64,000 nucleotides of DNA from JANMEB01 sp041745295. GTDB lineage: Bacteria > Planctomycetota > Planctomycetia > Pirellulales > Pirellulaceae. Within the stretch, counting starts at the first letter, position 1. Each line of letters opens with the position of its first letter. Shown in pieces: positions 25,603-34,020 of this stretch. The position numbers were made by a program, and so were the translations under genes. Location: the NCBI GenBank assembly GCA_041745295.1, contig JBGTJE010000053.1, positions 1 through 64,000 of the forward strand. Direction: 5' to 3'. Under the pieces are notes generated by a model. The model did not search any database. It saw only the letters and a list, made by a program, of their open reading frames with translations, and was not told where the DNA came from.

Positions 25603-28600
25603 ATGATGATGCGACGGAGCTGCGTTCGAACGGCGTTGCCTTGCGTTTGGGTTGTTTTTCTGGCGGCCGCGACTGGGCTTTGCACGATAAATCGCAATTC
25701 AGCACTGGCAGAGCCAGTGGCACACAAGAAAAGGAATTGTTTTCCGTGTCTCACTGGCTCTGCCAGAGTCTTGTTTGTGCAAAGCCCCGCGGCTGTTCCA
25801 ACCGCAACGGCTCAAGATTCGCTGGAGCGAGATTATTCCGCCGAACTCCCGCGCATCGCGCCGACTGAGCCCGGCGAGGCGTTGGCGACGTTTGAAATCG
25901 ACCCGCAACTGCGAATCGATTTGTTGGCGGCCGAACCCGATGTCATCGACCCCGTGGCGATCGCGTTCGACGAGTGGGCCCGGGCGTACGTCGTCGAGAT
26001 GCGCGGATACAGCGAGCAAGCGGATGATCGCATCAGCAAAATACGCTTGCTCGAGGACGACGACGGAGACGGGCGATTCGATCGCTCCGTGGTGTTCGCC
26101 GAGGGACTGCGCTGGCCCACGGCCGTTGCTTGCACGCAAGGAGGAATCATCGTCGCGGATGCGCCAGACATCCTGTTTTTCCGCGACACCGACGGCGATC
26201 GCCGCGCAGACGTGCGCCAAGTTATCTTCAGCGGATTCGGCACGCACAACGTCCAGCAATTGCTCAACAGCTTTCAATGGAGCCTGGATTTGCGGATCCA
26301 TGGGGCTTCGGGCGGGAACGGTGGGCTCGTGCTGCGAGCCGGTCCCGAGGCGCTCGCCGCGTGCGGCCTGAACCCCAGCGCGGATCCGCAACCAAAGATC
26401 GACCTCAACGGCCGGGATTTTGCGATCGACCCGCAACGGATCGAGATGCGGGCGACCAGCGGCGGCGGGCAGTTCGGAATGACGTTCGATCGTTGGGGCA
26501 ATCGATATGTATGCTCCAACAGCGATCATTGTCAACAAATCGTGATGGACGATCGCTACATCGCCCGCAACCCCTCGCTACGCATGGGCTCACCGCGCGC
26601 GAGCATCGCCGTCGAAGGACCCGCGGCGGAGGTCTTTCGCATCAGTCCAGTCGAACCTTGGCGCCTGGTGCGTACTCGCCTGCGAGTTCAAGGCCTCGTG
26701 CCCGGCCCGGTCGAGGGTGGAGGGCGCGCGGCGGGTTATTTTACGAGCGCGACGGGAATTACATTCTTCGACGGCGATGCACTGCCGGACGAATACGCCG
26801 ATTGCCTGTTCATCGGCGACGTCGGCAGCAACCTGGTGCATCGAAAACGATTGATCGACTCTGAAATCGTCAAGTCCGCCAGGCGCGTCGAGATCGAGAC
26901 GGAATTCATGCGTTCCCGCGACAACTGGTTCAGGCCGGTGCAATTTGCGGTCGGCCCCGATGGTTCGTTGATCGTGCTCGATATGTATCGCGAGACGGTG
27001 GAACATCCGGCGAGTCTTCCTCCGCTGATTCGGCAACACCTGGATTTAACGAGCGGGAATGACCGTGGGCGGATCTATCGCGTCGTGCCTAGAACTTTTG
27101 TGGCGCCCAACCGGCAACTTCCTGGCGAAGCATCGACCGAACAGTTGGTCGCGATGCTGGAGCACACCAACGGCTGGCATCGCTCAACCGCGGCGCGGTT
27201 GCTGCTCGAAACCTGGCCCGCGGAGGCGGCCGAATTATTGCGTGATCGGGGATTGCGTTCGAAGAATCCGCAAGCGCGAATTCGGGCCATGTACTTGCTT
27301 GCGCAATTCAGCGAATTGCCGCGCGAGCATCTGCTGCGACTCTTGGACGACCAAGCGGCGTTCGTTCGGATCCACGCGGCCCGAGTCGCGGAGCGATTTC
27401 GAGGCGACGCGGCCGTGACCGAGCAACTGAGTCGATTGGCCGACGATTTCTTCCTGCGCGTTCGCTTCCAGGCGGCGTTGTCGATCGGCGAGCAATTCGA
27501 CGCCGCGCTATCGTTGGCTCGGGCCTTGGCTCGGCTCGCGATTCAGGACGGCGATTCCGAGTGGATGCGGGCGGCCATCGCAAGCTCCGCAACGCAGTGC
27601 CGCGCGGCGCTCCTCGAGCAACTCATGGCGGGCATGGCCAGCGGCACGCACAATTCGGGTGCCGAATTCGTGGTGCGCGAGTTGATTCGCGAAGTCGCTC
27701 GCGACGGGAGCGATTCCGAATTAACCGTGGTCGCAGACTCCCTCCAGTCGCTGTCCCCTTCGGCCGCGGAGAAAGTCGGCGTCTGGCTCCTGCCGCTGGC
27801 TGCCGCACCTCAATCCCGGTTGGGTCGTATCCAACAAGCTTTCGGCGGCGAGAACGTATTTCGGAACTTTGTGGACCAGGCGGTCGAGCGGGCAGGCCGA
27901 ATCGCGCGGGACCAACGCGCGTCGATCGAAGCTCGCGTTGAATCGATCGATGTACTGCGGTTGGCTCGCCCACAGCAATTCGCCGAAATGCTGCCCGAGT
28001 TTCTCTCGCTGCAAAATCCGCCGCAGATCCGAGGCGCGGCGCTGTCGACCGCGGGCCACTTTGCGGCAAGCGAAATCGGCGCGACGATTTTGAGCGAATT
28101 CGAAACGTTGAACCCCAGCTTGCGAGCCCAAGCGTGCCAGGTCATCCTTGGCCGCGGCGACTGGACGGAAGAGCTGCTCAATCGCTTGAGCGACGGGCGA
28201 CTCCGCCCCGTGCTGCTGGACGCGGGATCTCGCCAGCATCTGCAACAGCACGCCTCGGTGGAGATTCGCCAGCGAGCGGCCCGTGTATTGGGCGCGGTTC
28301 TCAACACGGATCGGACCGCGGTCGTGGACGAGTACGCGAAACAACTCGAGTCGCTCACCGGCGACGCGGCGCGCGGCCGAGCGACGTTTGTCAAATCCTG
28401 TGCGGTGTGTCATCGCCTGGAAAACGAAGGGAGCGATGTCGGGCCGACGCTGATCGCCTCCGCGCAACGAGGCGCGGAGGCCTTGCTGCAGAACATCCTC
28501 GACCCCAACCGCGAAGTCGATTCGCGATATCTTGCCGTTGTGGTCGCACTTGCCGACGGCCGCACCGCCACGGGAGTCATCGCCAGCGAAACAGCGACGT

Positions 28601-28767
28601 CGCTGACGCTGCGCGCCGCCGACGGCCGGACGCTCAGCATCGGGCGGAACGAAGTCGAACGGATGCGCAGTTCGAAGCTGTCGCTGATGCCGGAAAACTT
28701 CGAAATCGAAATCACGCCTGAGGCGATGGCCGATCTAATCGCCTATTTGCTCAGTCGGCGAGAATAA
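25603..28767 (+). CDS. PVC-type CxxCH haem protein with propeller and HEAT repeats
   Basis: 1054 residues. N-terminal hydrophobic segment (CVWVVFLAAATGLCTI) acts as an export signal. Residues ~90-470 form the beta-propeller of the planctomycete membrane-bound dehydrogenase family (LLAAEPDVIDPVAIAFDEWA, EGLRWPTAVACTQGGI, FFRDTDGDRRADVRQVIF, PDGSLIVLDMYRETVEHP). Residues ~510-900 are HEAT-like helical repeats. A single haem c site Cys933-Ala-Val-Cys936-His937 follows, then a ~115-residue tail. These proteins are thought to oxidise sugars or similar substrates outside the cytoplasm; the substrate is unknown. A palindromic repeat (25700-25768) is inserted in frame and encodes residues ~33-56. A later start would lose the signal. 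Confidence 0.9.
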   Translation: MMMRRSCVRTALPCVWVVFLAAATGLCTINRNSALAEPVAHKKRNCFPCLTGSARVLFVQSPAAVPTATAQDSLERDYSAELPRIAPTEPGEALATFEIDPQLRIDLLAAEPDVIDPVAIAFDEWARAYVVEMRGYSEQADDRISKIRLLEDDDGDGRFDRSVVFAEGLRWPTAVACTQGGIIVADAPDILFFRDTDGDRRADVRQVIFSGFGTHNVQQLLNSFQWSLDLRIHGASGGNGGLVLRAGPEALAACGLNPSADPQPKIDLNGRDFAIDPQRIEMRATSGGGQFGMTFDRWGNRYVCSNSDHCQQIVMDDRYIARNPSLRMGSPRASIAVEGPAAEVFRISPVEPWRLVRTRLRVQGLVPGPVEGGGRAAGYFTSATGITFFDGDALPDEYADCLFIGDVGSNLVHRKRLIDSEIVKSARRVEIETEFMRSRDNWFRPVQFAVGPDGSLIVLDMYRETVEHPASLPPLIRQHLDLTSGNDRGRIYRVVPRTFVAPNRQLPGEASTEQLVAMLEHTNGWHRSTAARLLLETWPAEAAELLRDRGLRSKNPQARIRAMYLLAQFSELPREHLLRLLDDQAAFVRIHAARVAERFRGDAAVTEQLSRLADDFFLRVRFQAALSIGEQFDAALSLARALARLAIQDGDSEWMRAAIASSATQCRAALLEQLMAGMASGTHNSGAEFVVRELIREVARDGSDSELTVVADSLQSLSPSAAEKVGVWLLPLAAAPQSRLGRIQQAFGGENVFRNFVDQAVERAGRIARDQRASIEARVESIDVLRLARPQQFAEMLPEFLSLQNPPQIRGAALSTAGHFAASEIGATILSEFETLNPSLRAQACQVILGRGDWTEELLNRLSDGRLRPVLLDAGSRQHLQQHASVEIRQRAARVLGAVLNTDRTAVVDEYAKQLESLTGDAARGRATFVKSCAVCHRLENEGSDVGPTLIASAQRGAEALLQNILDPNREVDSRYLAVVVALADGRTATGVIASETATSLTLRAADGRTLSIGRNEVERMRSSKLSLMPENFEIEITPEAMADLIAYLLSRRE
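25700..25768. repeat. CACTGGCAGAGCCAGTG palindromic repeat, copy 1, inside a CDS
   Basis: CACTGGCAGAGCCAGTGGCA at the left and CACTGGCTCTGCCAGAG at the right are inverted repeats, and each is itself a small palindrome. It lies in the signal-peptide-coding part of the CxxCH protein. A related copy is at 29168-29223 and a decayed one near 61267. Confidence 0.65.
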
Positions 28768-29015
28768 GTACGCGGCCGACAGCGTTGATCTTACAAAAGG
28801 AACACATCAACGAATCTAAACCCGGCATTTACGACCACGGGAAGGGAGATCGGATCACGGAATGACCGGTCGAATTCTTGTCTCGCCCCCAGCGAACGTC
28901 GAACACAATTTCAGACTTCCTCTCCCCAGATTCGCCGCGTTGGGCAAAGGTGACAAAATGGGTGACACTTGCCACAACATTTCGAACCATAATCTGAGAA
29001 ACCTCTGAAATACAG
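28768..29015. other. Intergenic region between CxxCH gene and tRNA-Leu
   Basis: Short spacer holding the 3' flank of the CxxCH gene and of tRNA-Leu. No gene, terminator or repeat recognised. Confidence 0.5.
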
Positions 29016-29100
29016 TAGCCGAGGCGGGAGTCGAACCCGCACGACCCTAACGGGTCACAGGATTTTAAGTCCTGTGCGTCTGCCATTCCGCCACTCGGCC
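29016..29100 (-). tRNA. trnL: tRNA-Leu (UAA)
   Basis: 85-nt type II tRNA on the minus strand. Acceptor GGCCGAG pairs with CTCGGCT (one G-U), discriminator A; D region GCGGAATGGCAGACGC; anticodon arm CAGGACTTAAAATCCTG with anticodon UAA; a variable arm with ACCCGTTAGGGT; T arm CGGGTTCGACTCCCG. CCA is not encoded. Confidence 0.96.
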
Positions 29101-29167
29101 TCACGGCGATAAATCATTCAATTCCATCGCCGCTCGTTTTTCGCTCGCCAACAGCCTTACCCAAAAA

Positions 29168-29223
29168 CAGCACTGGCACACAAGACAGAAGCGATTTTCA
29201 ATGTGCCACTGGCTCTGCCAGTG
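29168..29223. repeat. CACTGGCA palindromic repeat, copy 2
   Basis: CAGCACTGGCACACAAGA at the left and CCACTGGCTCTGCCAGTG at the right form inverted arms around GCGATTTTCAA. It shares the arms and the GGCACACAAGA block with the copy inside the CxxCH gene at 25700-25768. Intergenic here. Confidence 0.6.
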
Positions 29224-29450
29224 TTTCGGCATCACTTTATGGGCCAAAGCCCTCGTCAACTGTCGCCGCGATGCGCGACGTCATTCTGTTCGCGTCGCGA
29301 TTGTCATAAACTAATGAGTGTCGCAGCGGAATCCAAGTGGCCGCACACGGGCGTGCAGCCAGGATATTGTTCCCACGGCCCATGGCGGGTAATGTTGTCG
29401 TACGCTCCGCAAAAGCACATCCTTTCGCGGAAGGAAAGGCGACAACTACG
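29224..29450. other. Intergenic stretch between two repeats
   Basis: Non-coding sequence between the palindromic repeat and MITE copy B. Small frames present look like chance. Nothing recognised. Confidence 0.5.
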
Positions 29451-29587
29451 TGGTGGGTCGGTTTTTATGTAGCCCTCACGCTCCGCGTGATGAATGCGGC
29501 CCCGGCGGGCGGTTTCGAGCGTAATCTGAAATCGCTTTCCTCTCGCGGAGCGAGAGGGCTACCGTCGATAGGCAAACTAACCCGTTA
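29451..29587 (+). mobile_element. 137-bp miniature inverted-repeat element, copy B
   Basis: Ends TGGTGGGTCGGTTT and AAACTAACCCGTTA are diverged forms of the copy A termini. The interior keeps GTAGCCCTCACGCTCCGCGT, GGCGGGCGGTTTCGAGCG and TAATCTGAAATCGCTTTCCT. Same orientation and length as copy A, but with more terminal changes, so probably an older insertion. It lies 32 bp before the DUF420 gene and may influence its transcript. Confidence 0.75.
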
Positions 29588-29619
29588 CCGACAATCAAAT
29601 CAAATTACCCCAATACGCC

Positions 29620-30138
29620 ATGCCGCTGCAACTCGATCTGAACTGGCTCAATTTCGGCATCGTTGCGACGGGAATTCTGCCGACCCGTGGCTCGGTCATG
29701 TTGGACGTGATCTTTTTGGCCACGTTTGCCATCGTGATGGTTATGTCGTTCAGCATCTACTTGGTTCGCGTCCGGCGCAAATATCGGACCCATGCGCGAA
29801 TTCAACTCGTCCTGGGTCTGATCTTGATCGTGGCGATTACCGCGTTCGAAATCGATTTGCGGTTTTTTACCGATTGGCGAAGTCAGGCCCGACCCTCGCC
29901 GTATTACGAAACGGGGTGGGTTGACCGCTGGCTCATCATTCATTTGTGTTTTGCCATCCCCACGCCGCTATTGTGGATCGCGGCGATCTGGCTGGCGATT
30001 CGCTGGTTCGGCTGGGAACCAAGACCCAATCGGCATTCGGCCAAGCATCGCGTGCTCGGAAGATTGGCCGCCGGCGCCATGACGATGACGACGATCACCG
30101 GTTGGATTTTTTATTATGTCGCGTTCGCGGCGAAGTGA
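29620..30138 (+). CDS. DUF420 family integral membrane protein
   Basis: 172 residues with four predicted membrane helices: about 28-48 (VIFLATFAIVMVMSFSIYLV), 62-80 (IQLVLGLILIVAITAF), 105-128 (WLIIHLCFAIPTPLLWIAAI) and 148-170. The pattern HARIQ, IHLCFAIPT and HRVLGRLA...TGWIFYYVAFA, with histidines in or next to helices, matches DUF420, a family often found near cytochrome oxidase genes and suspected of a haem or copper role. No oxidase genes are here. ATG 29620. Its TGA lies in the left arm of an inverted repeat (30135-30296). Confidence 0.85.
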   Translation: MPLQLDLNWLNFGIVATGILPTRGSVMLDVIFLATFAIVMVMSFSIYLVRVRRKYRTHARIQLVLGLILIVAITAFEIDLRFFTDWRSQARPSPYYETGWVDRWLIIHLCFAIPTPLLWIAAIWLAIRWFGWEPRPNRHSAKHRVLGRLAAGAMTMTTITGWIFYYVAFAAK

Positions 30139-30296
30139 GAGGGAGTTAGAAATTACGAATTAGGAATTACGAATTACGAATTAAAGAGGGCGTGTGCAAA
30201 TTCCACCTAAGCGCCAGTGAGCGTGCAATCGGAAAAGAGTTTAGATTCCATTCGCCATTCCCCATTCGTAATTCCTAATTCGTAATTGCCTCTCAC
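30135..30296. repeat. Long inverted repeat between convergent genes
   Basis: GTGAGAGG at 30135 and CCTCTCAC at 30289 are the tips, and inner arms built from AATTACGAATTAGGAATTAC and its complement form a stem of more than 20 bp. The two convergent genes end in the tips: TGA 30136-30138 on plus and TGA at 30293-30295 on minus. It could act as a bidirectional terminator. Confidence 0.7.
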
Positions 30297-31555
30297 CGGT
30301 CAAATTGGTTGCGCGGCTGTAGAACGGCCGTCGTTTCGCGGACTTCGCCGGCGCGCCGATACTCGAGCTTGATCTCGTCAGCCGGCTCGAGGCTTCCGAC
30401 AATGAAGATCAAATCCTGAAATGCGTTGACGCGAGTCCCGTTAATTGCCGTGATCTCGTCGTCGACCATTAAGCCAGCCTTGGCCGCACCCGAATCGGGG
30501 ACGACTTGACTGATAACGCATTCGTTTGCCGATCCGTCCAACGGGCCCATGACACCCAAGAATCCGCGGCCAACGATTCGGACAATGATGTCGGATCGCT
30601 TTTCGCGAAACGCTCGGGCATCGGCCAAATCATATTCGCATTTGTCCAAAAACAGGTACCGCAGGGCCGAAACCTCAGCGATGGCTTCCCATTGTTGGGC
30701 CGTCATTTCGCGCGAGGCAATATTGAGCCTGAAAAGGCGACTCACTCGCGACAATAAGCTCCAATCGGCGTCGGTTCCTTTCCAGTTGGCATCGATGGTA
30801 ATATTGCGAACTTGCACTTGGGCGATTTCCGACGCGTCGACCCACACGAGTTCGCCGTCGTTGCCCGTTAAATTGGCGTCGACTGGATTCTTCGGGGGAG
30901 TCGTTTGCAGGTCCGCCAAGGCCCGATCGTCGACTTCGTCGCTGTCACCGATGATTTCGGCAATCGAATGCTGCATCTCCTCAAGTTGCATTAGCTGACC
31001 TCCGGCTGGATCCGCGCCGGTACCGTCGGACGCGACCGGGTGGTCCGGCAATTTTGCTTCGGGGATCGTGATGATCTCCCGAATTCCAACGACAGGAGCG
31101 TCCAATGCGTTGCCGTACGAAGGCACGACCTCGACCGCGGCTCCCAACTCACTCAGCTTGTTCGTAATTCGCTGGACTTGCGACTCAAGCCAGCGCTCGC
31201 GCATTTGTGCGCTCTTCTCGGCCAGACCCGAGACGCCGTTACTTCCCAACAAATACATAATGCGAGTAACTTTTCGCAGAGTCCGTTCGTCTCCCTGAAG
31301 TCCGATTTCCTCAAGTGTTCTGGACGCGCGCCAGCGAGTTTCAGGATCTGAATCGCAAAGTGCGTCCGTCAACGACGGAATCGCCGCCAATCCCATTCCG
31401 GCCAAGTCCCGCATCGCGGATTGCCGCTGACTAAACGTATCGCCTGACAATTGATCGATGAGACTTGCCACGTCGGCCAACTTTTCTTGGCCCAATACGC
31501 TGCACGCGTGAGTAAACACGCAGCCCAAGCAAATAATCCAAAAGCGAAGTTGCAT
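30293..31555 (-). CDS. Secreted HEAT-repeat and PDZ-domain protein
   Basis: 420 residues. Signal peptide MQLRFWIICLGCVFTHACSV with cleavage near GQ-E. Residues ~25-110 form HEAT-like helices (DVASLIDQLSGDTFSQRQSA, IPSLTDALCDSDPETRWRAS). The middle has no known domain but includes a segment like leucine-rich or step-like repeats (SRVSRLFRLNIASREMTA, ALRYLFLDKCEYD). Residues ~325-410 are a PDZ domain: GFLGVMGPL, then VISQVVPDSGAAKAGLMVDD and ITAINGTRVNAFQDL. Envelope location; it probably binds protein C-termini outside the cytoplasm. No protease domain, so not a DegP. It converges on the DUF420 gene. Confidence 0.83.
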   Translation of the reverse strand: MQLRFWIICLGCVFTHACSVLGQEKLADVASLIDQLSGDTFSQRQSAMRDLAGMGLAAIPSLTDALCDSDPETRWRASRTLEEIGLQGDERTLRKVTRIMYLLGSNGVSGLAEKSAQMRERWLESQVQRITNKLSELGAAVEVVPSYGNALDAPVVGIREIITIPEAKLPDHPVASDGTGADPAGGQLMQLEEMQHSIAEIIGDSDEVDDRALADLQTTPPKNPVDANLTGNDGELVWVDASEIAQVQVRNITIDANWKGTDADWSLLSRVSRLFRLNIASREMTAQQWEAIAEVSALRYLFLDKCEYDLADARAFREKRSDIIVRIVGRGFLGVMGPLDGSANECVISQVVPDSGAAKAGLMVDDEITAINGTRVNAFQDLIFIVGSLEPADEIKLEYRRAGEVRETTAVLQPRNQFDR

Positions 31556-31903
31556 TTCGTTGTCCAGCCACGAATAGCCGACGGCGATTTTTCGGTTTTG
31601 ACTAAACTATTCTAGTTAGGCATCCCTGCGGCGTGTTATGAGGCAAAATCCAACGACAGAATCGTACGACAACGAGGGACATTTTGTCGAGTGAGAACTT
31701 TGGTGGGAGTGTCGACTTTTGCTTCGAAAACACTTGTCGTTTCGCGGAGTGAGAAAGGCGACGATCAAAGCCAATGACGCCACGATACTACAGGGTGCGA
31801 AGTTGGGCTCAATTGCCGAAAAATCGCATTACCCGATAGAGGGATTGTAAACGGCGTTACCGCCCCGCCCTGGGCAACACCGTGAATGACGTACTCACAT
31901 CAT
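31556..31903. other. Intergenic region upstream of HEAT/PDZ gene
   Basis: About 350 bp with no gene recognised. The left part should hold the leftward promoter of the HEAT/PDZ gene. No tRNA-like fold seen. Confidence 0.5.
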
Positions 31904-31956
31904 TTAACGGCAAGCCGTAGGCGACGGTTTCGCAATCGCCTACGGCTTTCCGTTAA
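31904..31956. repeat. Hairpin repeat TTAACGG...CCGTTAA
   Basis: A 53-bp near-perfect palindrome: TTAACGGCAAGCCGTAGGCG then a GACGGTTTCGCAA loop region and CGCCTACGGCTTTCCGTTAA. It lies 30 bp after the end of the minus-strand OsmC gene, so it may terminate that transcript. A decayed relative is at 13286-13320. Confidence 0.6.
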
Positions 31957-31986
31957 TCGAACGAATTCGACCTCCGGAAAGCTTGG

Positions 31987-32421
31987 CTATTGGGTATCTA
32001 TTTGCAGGGTCAAATGGACTTTGGCCGAAAGTGAATTGGTAATGAAGCAGGTCTGCTCTGCCTTTTCCAGCAAGTGTTTCGCGCGATCGGGGGCCGAGTC
32101 CGAGGGAATCACGAGAAAGGCCCGCAGCTGAAATTCGGTAAAGCAGATTTTGCGATCCACCCGATCGAGCTTGCCGGTGACTTCGCAGCGCAGGCTTTCC
32201 CAAGCAAATTTCGACGCCGCAGAGATGGCTCGAAACGACAAGATGAAGCAATCGGCGACGGCAGCGACCAACAAATCTTCGGGGGACCAATGGTCTCCCG
32301 GTCCTCCAAACTCCACGGGTGGCAGAGATTGTAGGCTTGGCAAACCGGATCGTTCCAGGACGACGGGACCGGAGACTTGTGCGGAAGATTGAATCGAATA
32401 ATCGTGCGGAAACTGCGTCAT
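31987..32421 (-). CDS. OsmC family protein
   Basis: 144 residues. OsmC/Ohr-like fold: GGPGDHWSPEDLLVAAVADC holds the first conserved cysteine, and EKAEQTCFITNSL holds the second, spaced as in the family's peroxidatic pair. The middle (LRCEVTGKLDRVDRKICFTE) matches the strand that lines the dimer. OsmC proteins reduce organic hydroperoxides with the cysteine pair and act in the cytoplasm. Start ATG 32421. A strong hairpin follows its stop. Monocistronic, divergent from the PQQ-propeller gene across ~158 bp. Confidence 0.88.
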   Translation of the reverse strand: MTQFPHDYSIQSSAQVSGPVVLERSGLPSLQSLPPVEFGGPGDHWSPEDLLVAAVADCFILSFRAISAASKFAWESLRCEVTGKLDRVDRKICFTEFQLRAFLVIPSDSAPDRAKHLLEKAEQTCFITNSLSAKVHLTLQIDTQ

Positions 32422-32579
32422 GGTTCACCAAGTGAAAAGGCGATAAACGATCGACATGACAGTTTACCAAACGCAATCGCGACTTAGGAGTATGCCAACT
32501 TGAGGCGCACGGCGCGAACACGCTATGATAGGCGACACGAGACTGGGTGAATTCGAAACAGGATCAAGGGAGTCGGGAG

Positions 32580-33848
32580 ATGATCGGAAAAAACGCCCGT
32601 TGGCGAACGCTCGGAATCGTCGTTGGTTGTGTTGTCGCGACCATTTCGCAGGCGGCCAATGCTCGTTCTCCCGATGATTGGCCGAAGTGGAATGGAGCCA
32701 AATGCGAGATGATTTCCGCCGAAACCGGCTGGTCAAAAGATTGGGCTACCAACCCTCCGAAGGAGATTTGGGCCAAGGAACTCGGCACGGGCTTCAGCAG
32801 TGTGAGCGTCGTTGGTGAACGAGTCTTCACGATGGGCCGCAACGGCGATAAGGATGTCGTGTATTGCCTGGATGCGAAAAAGGGAGGTGAAACCATTTGG
32901 CAATTCGAGTACGCATGCGGTTTGATTGCCAATATGCACGAAGGAGGACCCGGATCGACGCCGACGGTTGCCGACGGGCGGGTGTACACTTTCAGCCGCG
33001 AAGGGCATGTGTTCTGCCTTGACGCCAACGACGGTTCCGTCGTCTGGAAGGTATTCTTGCCGGATATAACCGAGGTCAAGCATCCGATGTGGGGACTGAC
33101 TTCATCGGCGATTGTGATCGACGACAAAATCATCTTGGAATCTGGACGATTGGTGGCACTCAACAAGAACGACGGCAGTTTGATTTGGCAAACGGCCAAA
33201 CGTGCTCCTGGGTACGGTTCGCCCATGCACTTTTCTCACGCTGGAGAATCTCGCATTGCCACGTTGAATAACGACGGATTGCTGATCGTCGAGCCTGTCG
33301 CAGGCAAGGAAATTGCTTTTGCGGAATGGAAGACCAACTTTCAAACGAACTCGACAACGCCCATTTACTTCGACGGGAAACTCTTCGTATCCACCGGCTA
33401 CAACCGTGGCTGTGCGTTGTTCAAAATCGAAGACGATCAATTGACTCAAGTGTATGCCAATCGCGAGATCAGCAATCACATGAACAATAGTGTCGTTTAC
33501 CAGGGAAATATTTATGGCGTGAGCGGAAATTCGAGTGCCTCGAAAAACTGCAAGCTGGTTTGCTTGGACGCAGCCACCGGCGAAGCCAAATGGTCGTTGC
33601 GAGGAATTGGCTGTGGCAGCCTATTGATTGCCGACGGACATCTCGTCGTGCTTACCGACGACGGCGCAATGACTTGCGGTCCGGCGAACGCGGAGGCCTT
33701 CACAGCCTCTGGAAAAATTGAACCGCTGAAGGGTCGCTGCTGGACAGTCCCCGTCTTAGCGAACGGCCATGTTTACTGCCGCAGTGCCAAAGGCAAGCTG
33801 GTTTGCCTAGAATTGGATCGCGAGCCGACGACGTCCTCCAGCGAATAG
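32580..33848 (+). CDS. Exported PQQ-binding-like beta-propeller protein
   Basis: 422 residues from ATG 32580, which has AAGGGAG upstream; GTG 32547 is a weaker start. A signal peptide (RTLGIVVGCVVATISQA) leads to a propeller that begins DDWPKWNGAKCEM, the family's usual entry strand. Blades are visible as VYCLDAKKGGETIWQF, VFCLDANDGSVVWKV, VALNKNDGSLIWQT and LVCLDAATGEAKWSL. Many planctomycete proteins of this form have no enzyme activity assigned; whether it binds PQQ cannot be told. Located outside the cytoplasmic membrane. Confidence 0.87.
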   Translation: MIGKNARWRTLGIVVGCVVATISQAANARSPDDWPKWNGAKCEMISAETGWSKDWATNPPKEIWAKELGTGFSSVSVVGERVFTMGRNGDKDVVYCLDAKKGGETIWQFEYACGLIANMHEGGPGSTPTVADGRVYTFSREGHVFCLDANDGSVVWKVFLPDITEVKHPMWGLTSSAIVIDDKIILESGRLVALNKNDGSLIWQTAKRAPGYGSPMHFSHAGESRIATLNNDGLLIVEPVAGKEIAFAEWKTNFQTNSTTPIYFDGKLFVSTGYNRGCALFKIEDDQLTQVYANREISNHMNNSVVYQGNIYGVSGNSSASKNCKLVCLDAATGEAKWSLRGIGCGSLLIADGHLVVLTDDGAMTCGPANAEAFTASGKIEPLKGRCWTVPVLANGHVYCRSAKGKLVCLELDREPTTSSSE

Positions 33849-33913
33849 CGTTGGCTCGACGATGTCCGCCAAATCCATAGTTTTGACGTGTCGTTGGCGT
33901 CGCTCCGGCATTC

Positions 33914-34012
33914 TTTTCCTACTCGTACTCAGCGTCGCGGTACTCGAACTCGTTTGAAACTCAATGACCAAACGAAGCGAATCCATTAGAAAGAATCGAG
34001 TACGAGAAAAGG
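33914..34012. repeat. TACTCGTACTC repeat with inverted end
   Basis: TACTCGTACTCAGCGTCGCG then GTACTCGAACTCG at the left, and CGAGTACGAGAAAAGG (33997-34012) as an imperfect inverted end. It sits just upstream of the YdjY gene. A similar block lies at 54251-54298. Confidence 0.45.
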
Positions 34013-34020
34013 CCATACCT

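Noticed and set aside
28829..29104. 91-codon minus-strand frame
   Set aside because: It is translated through tRNA-Leu, so it is not a protein gene.
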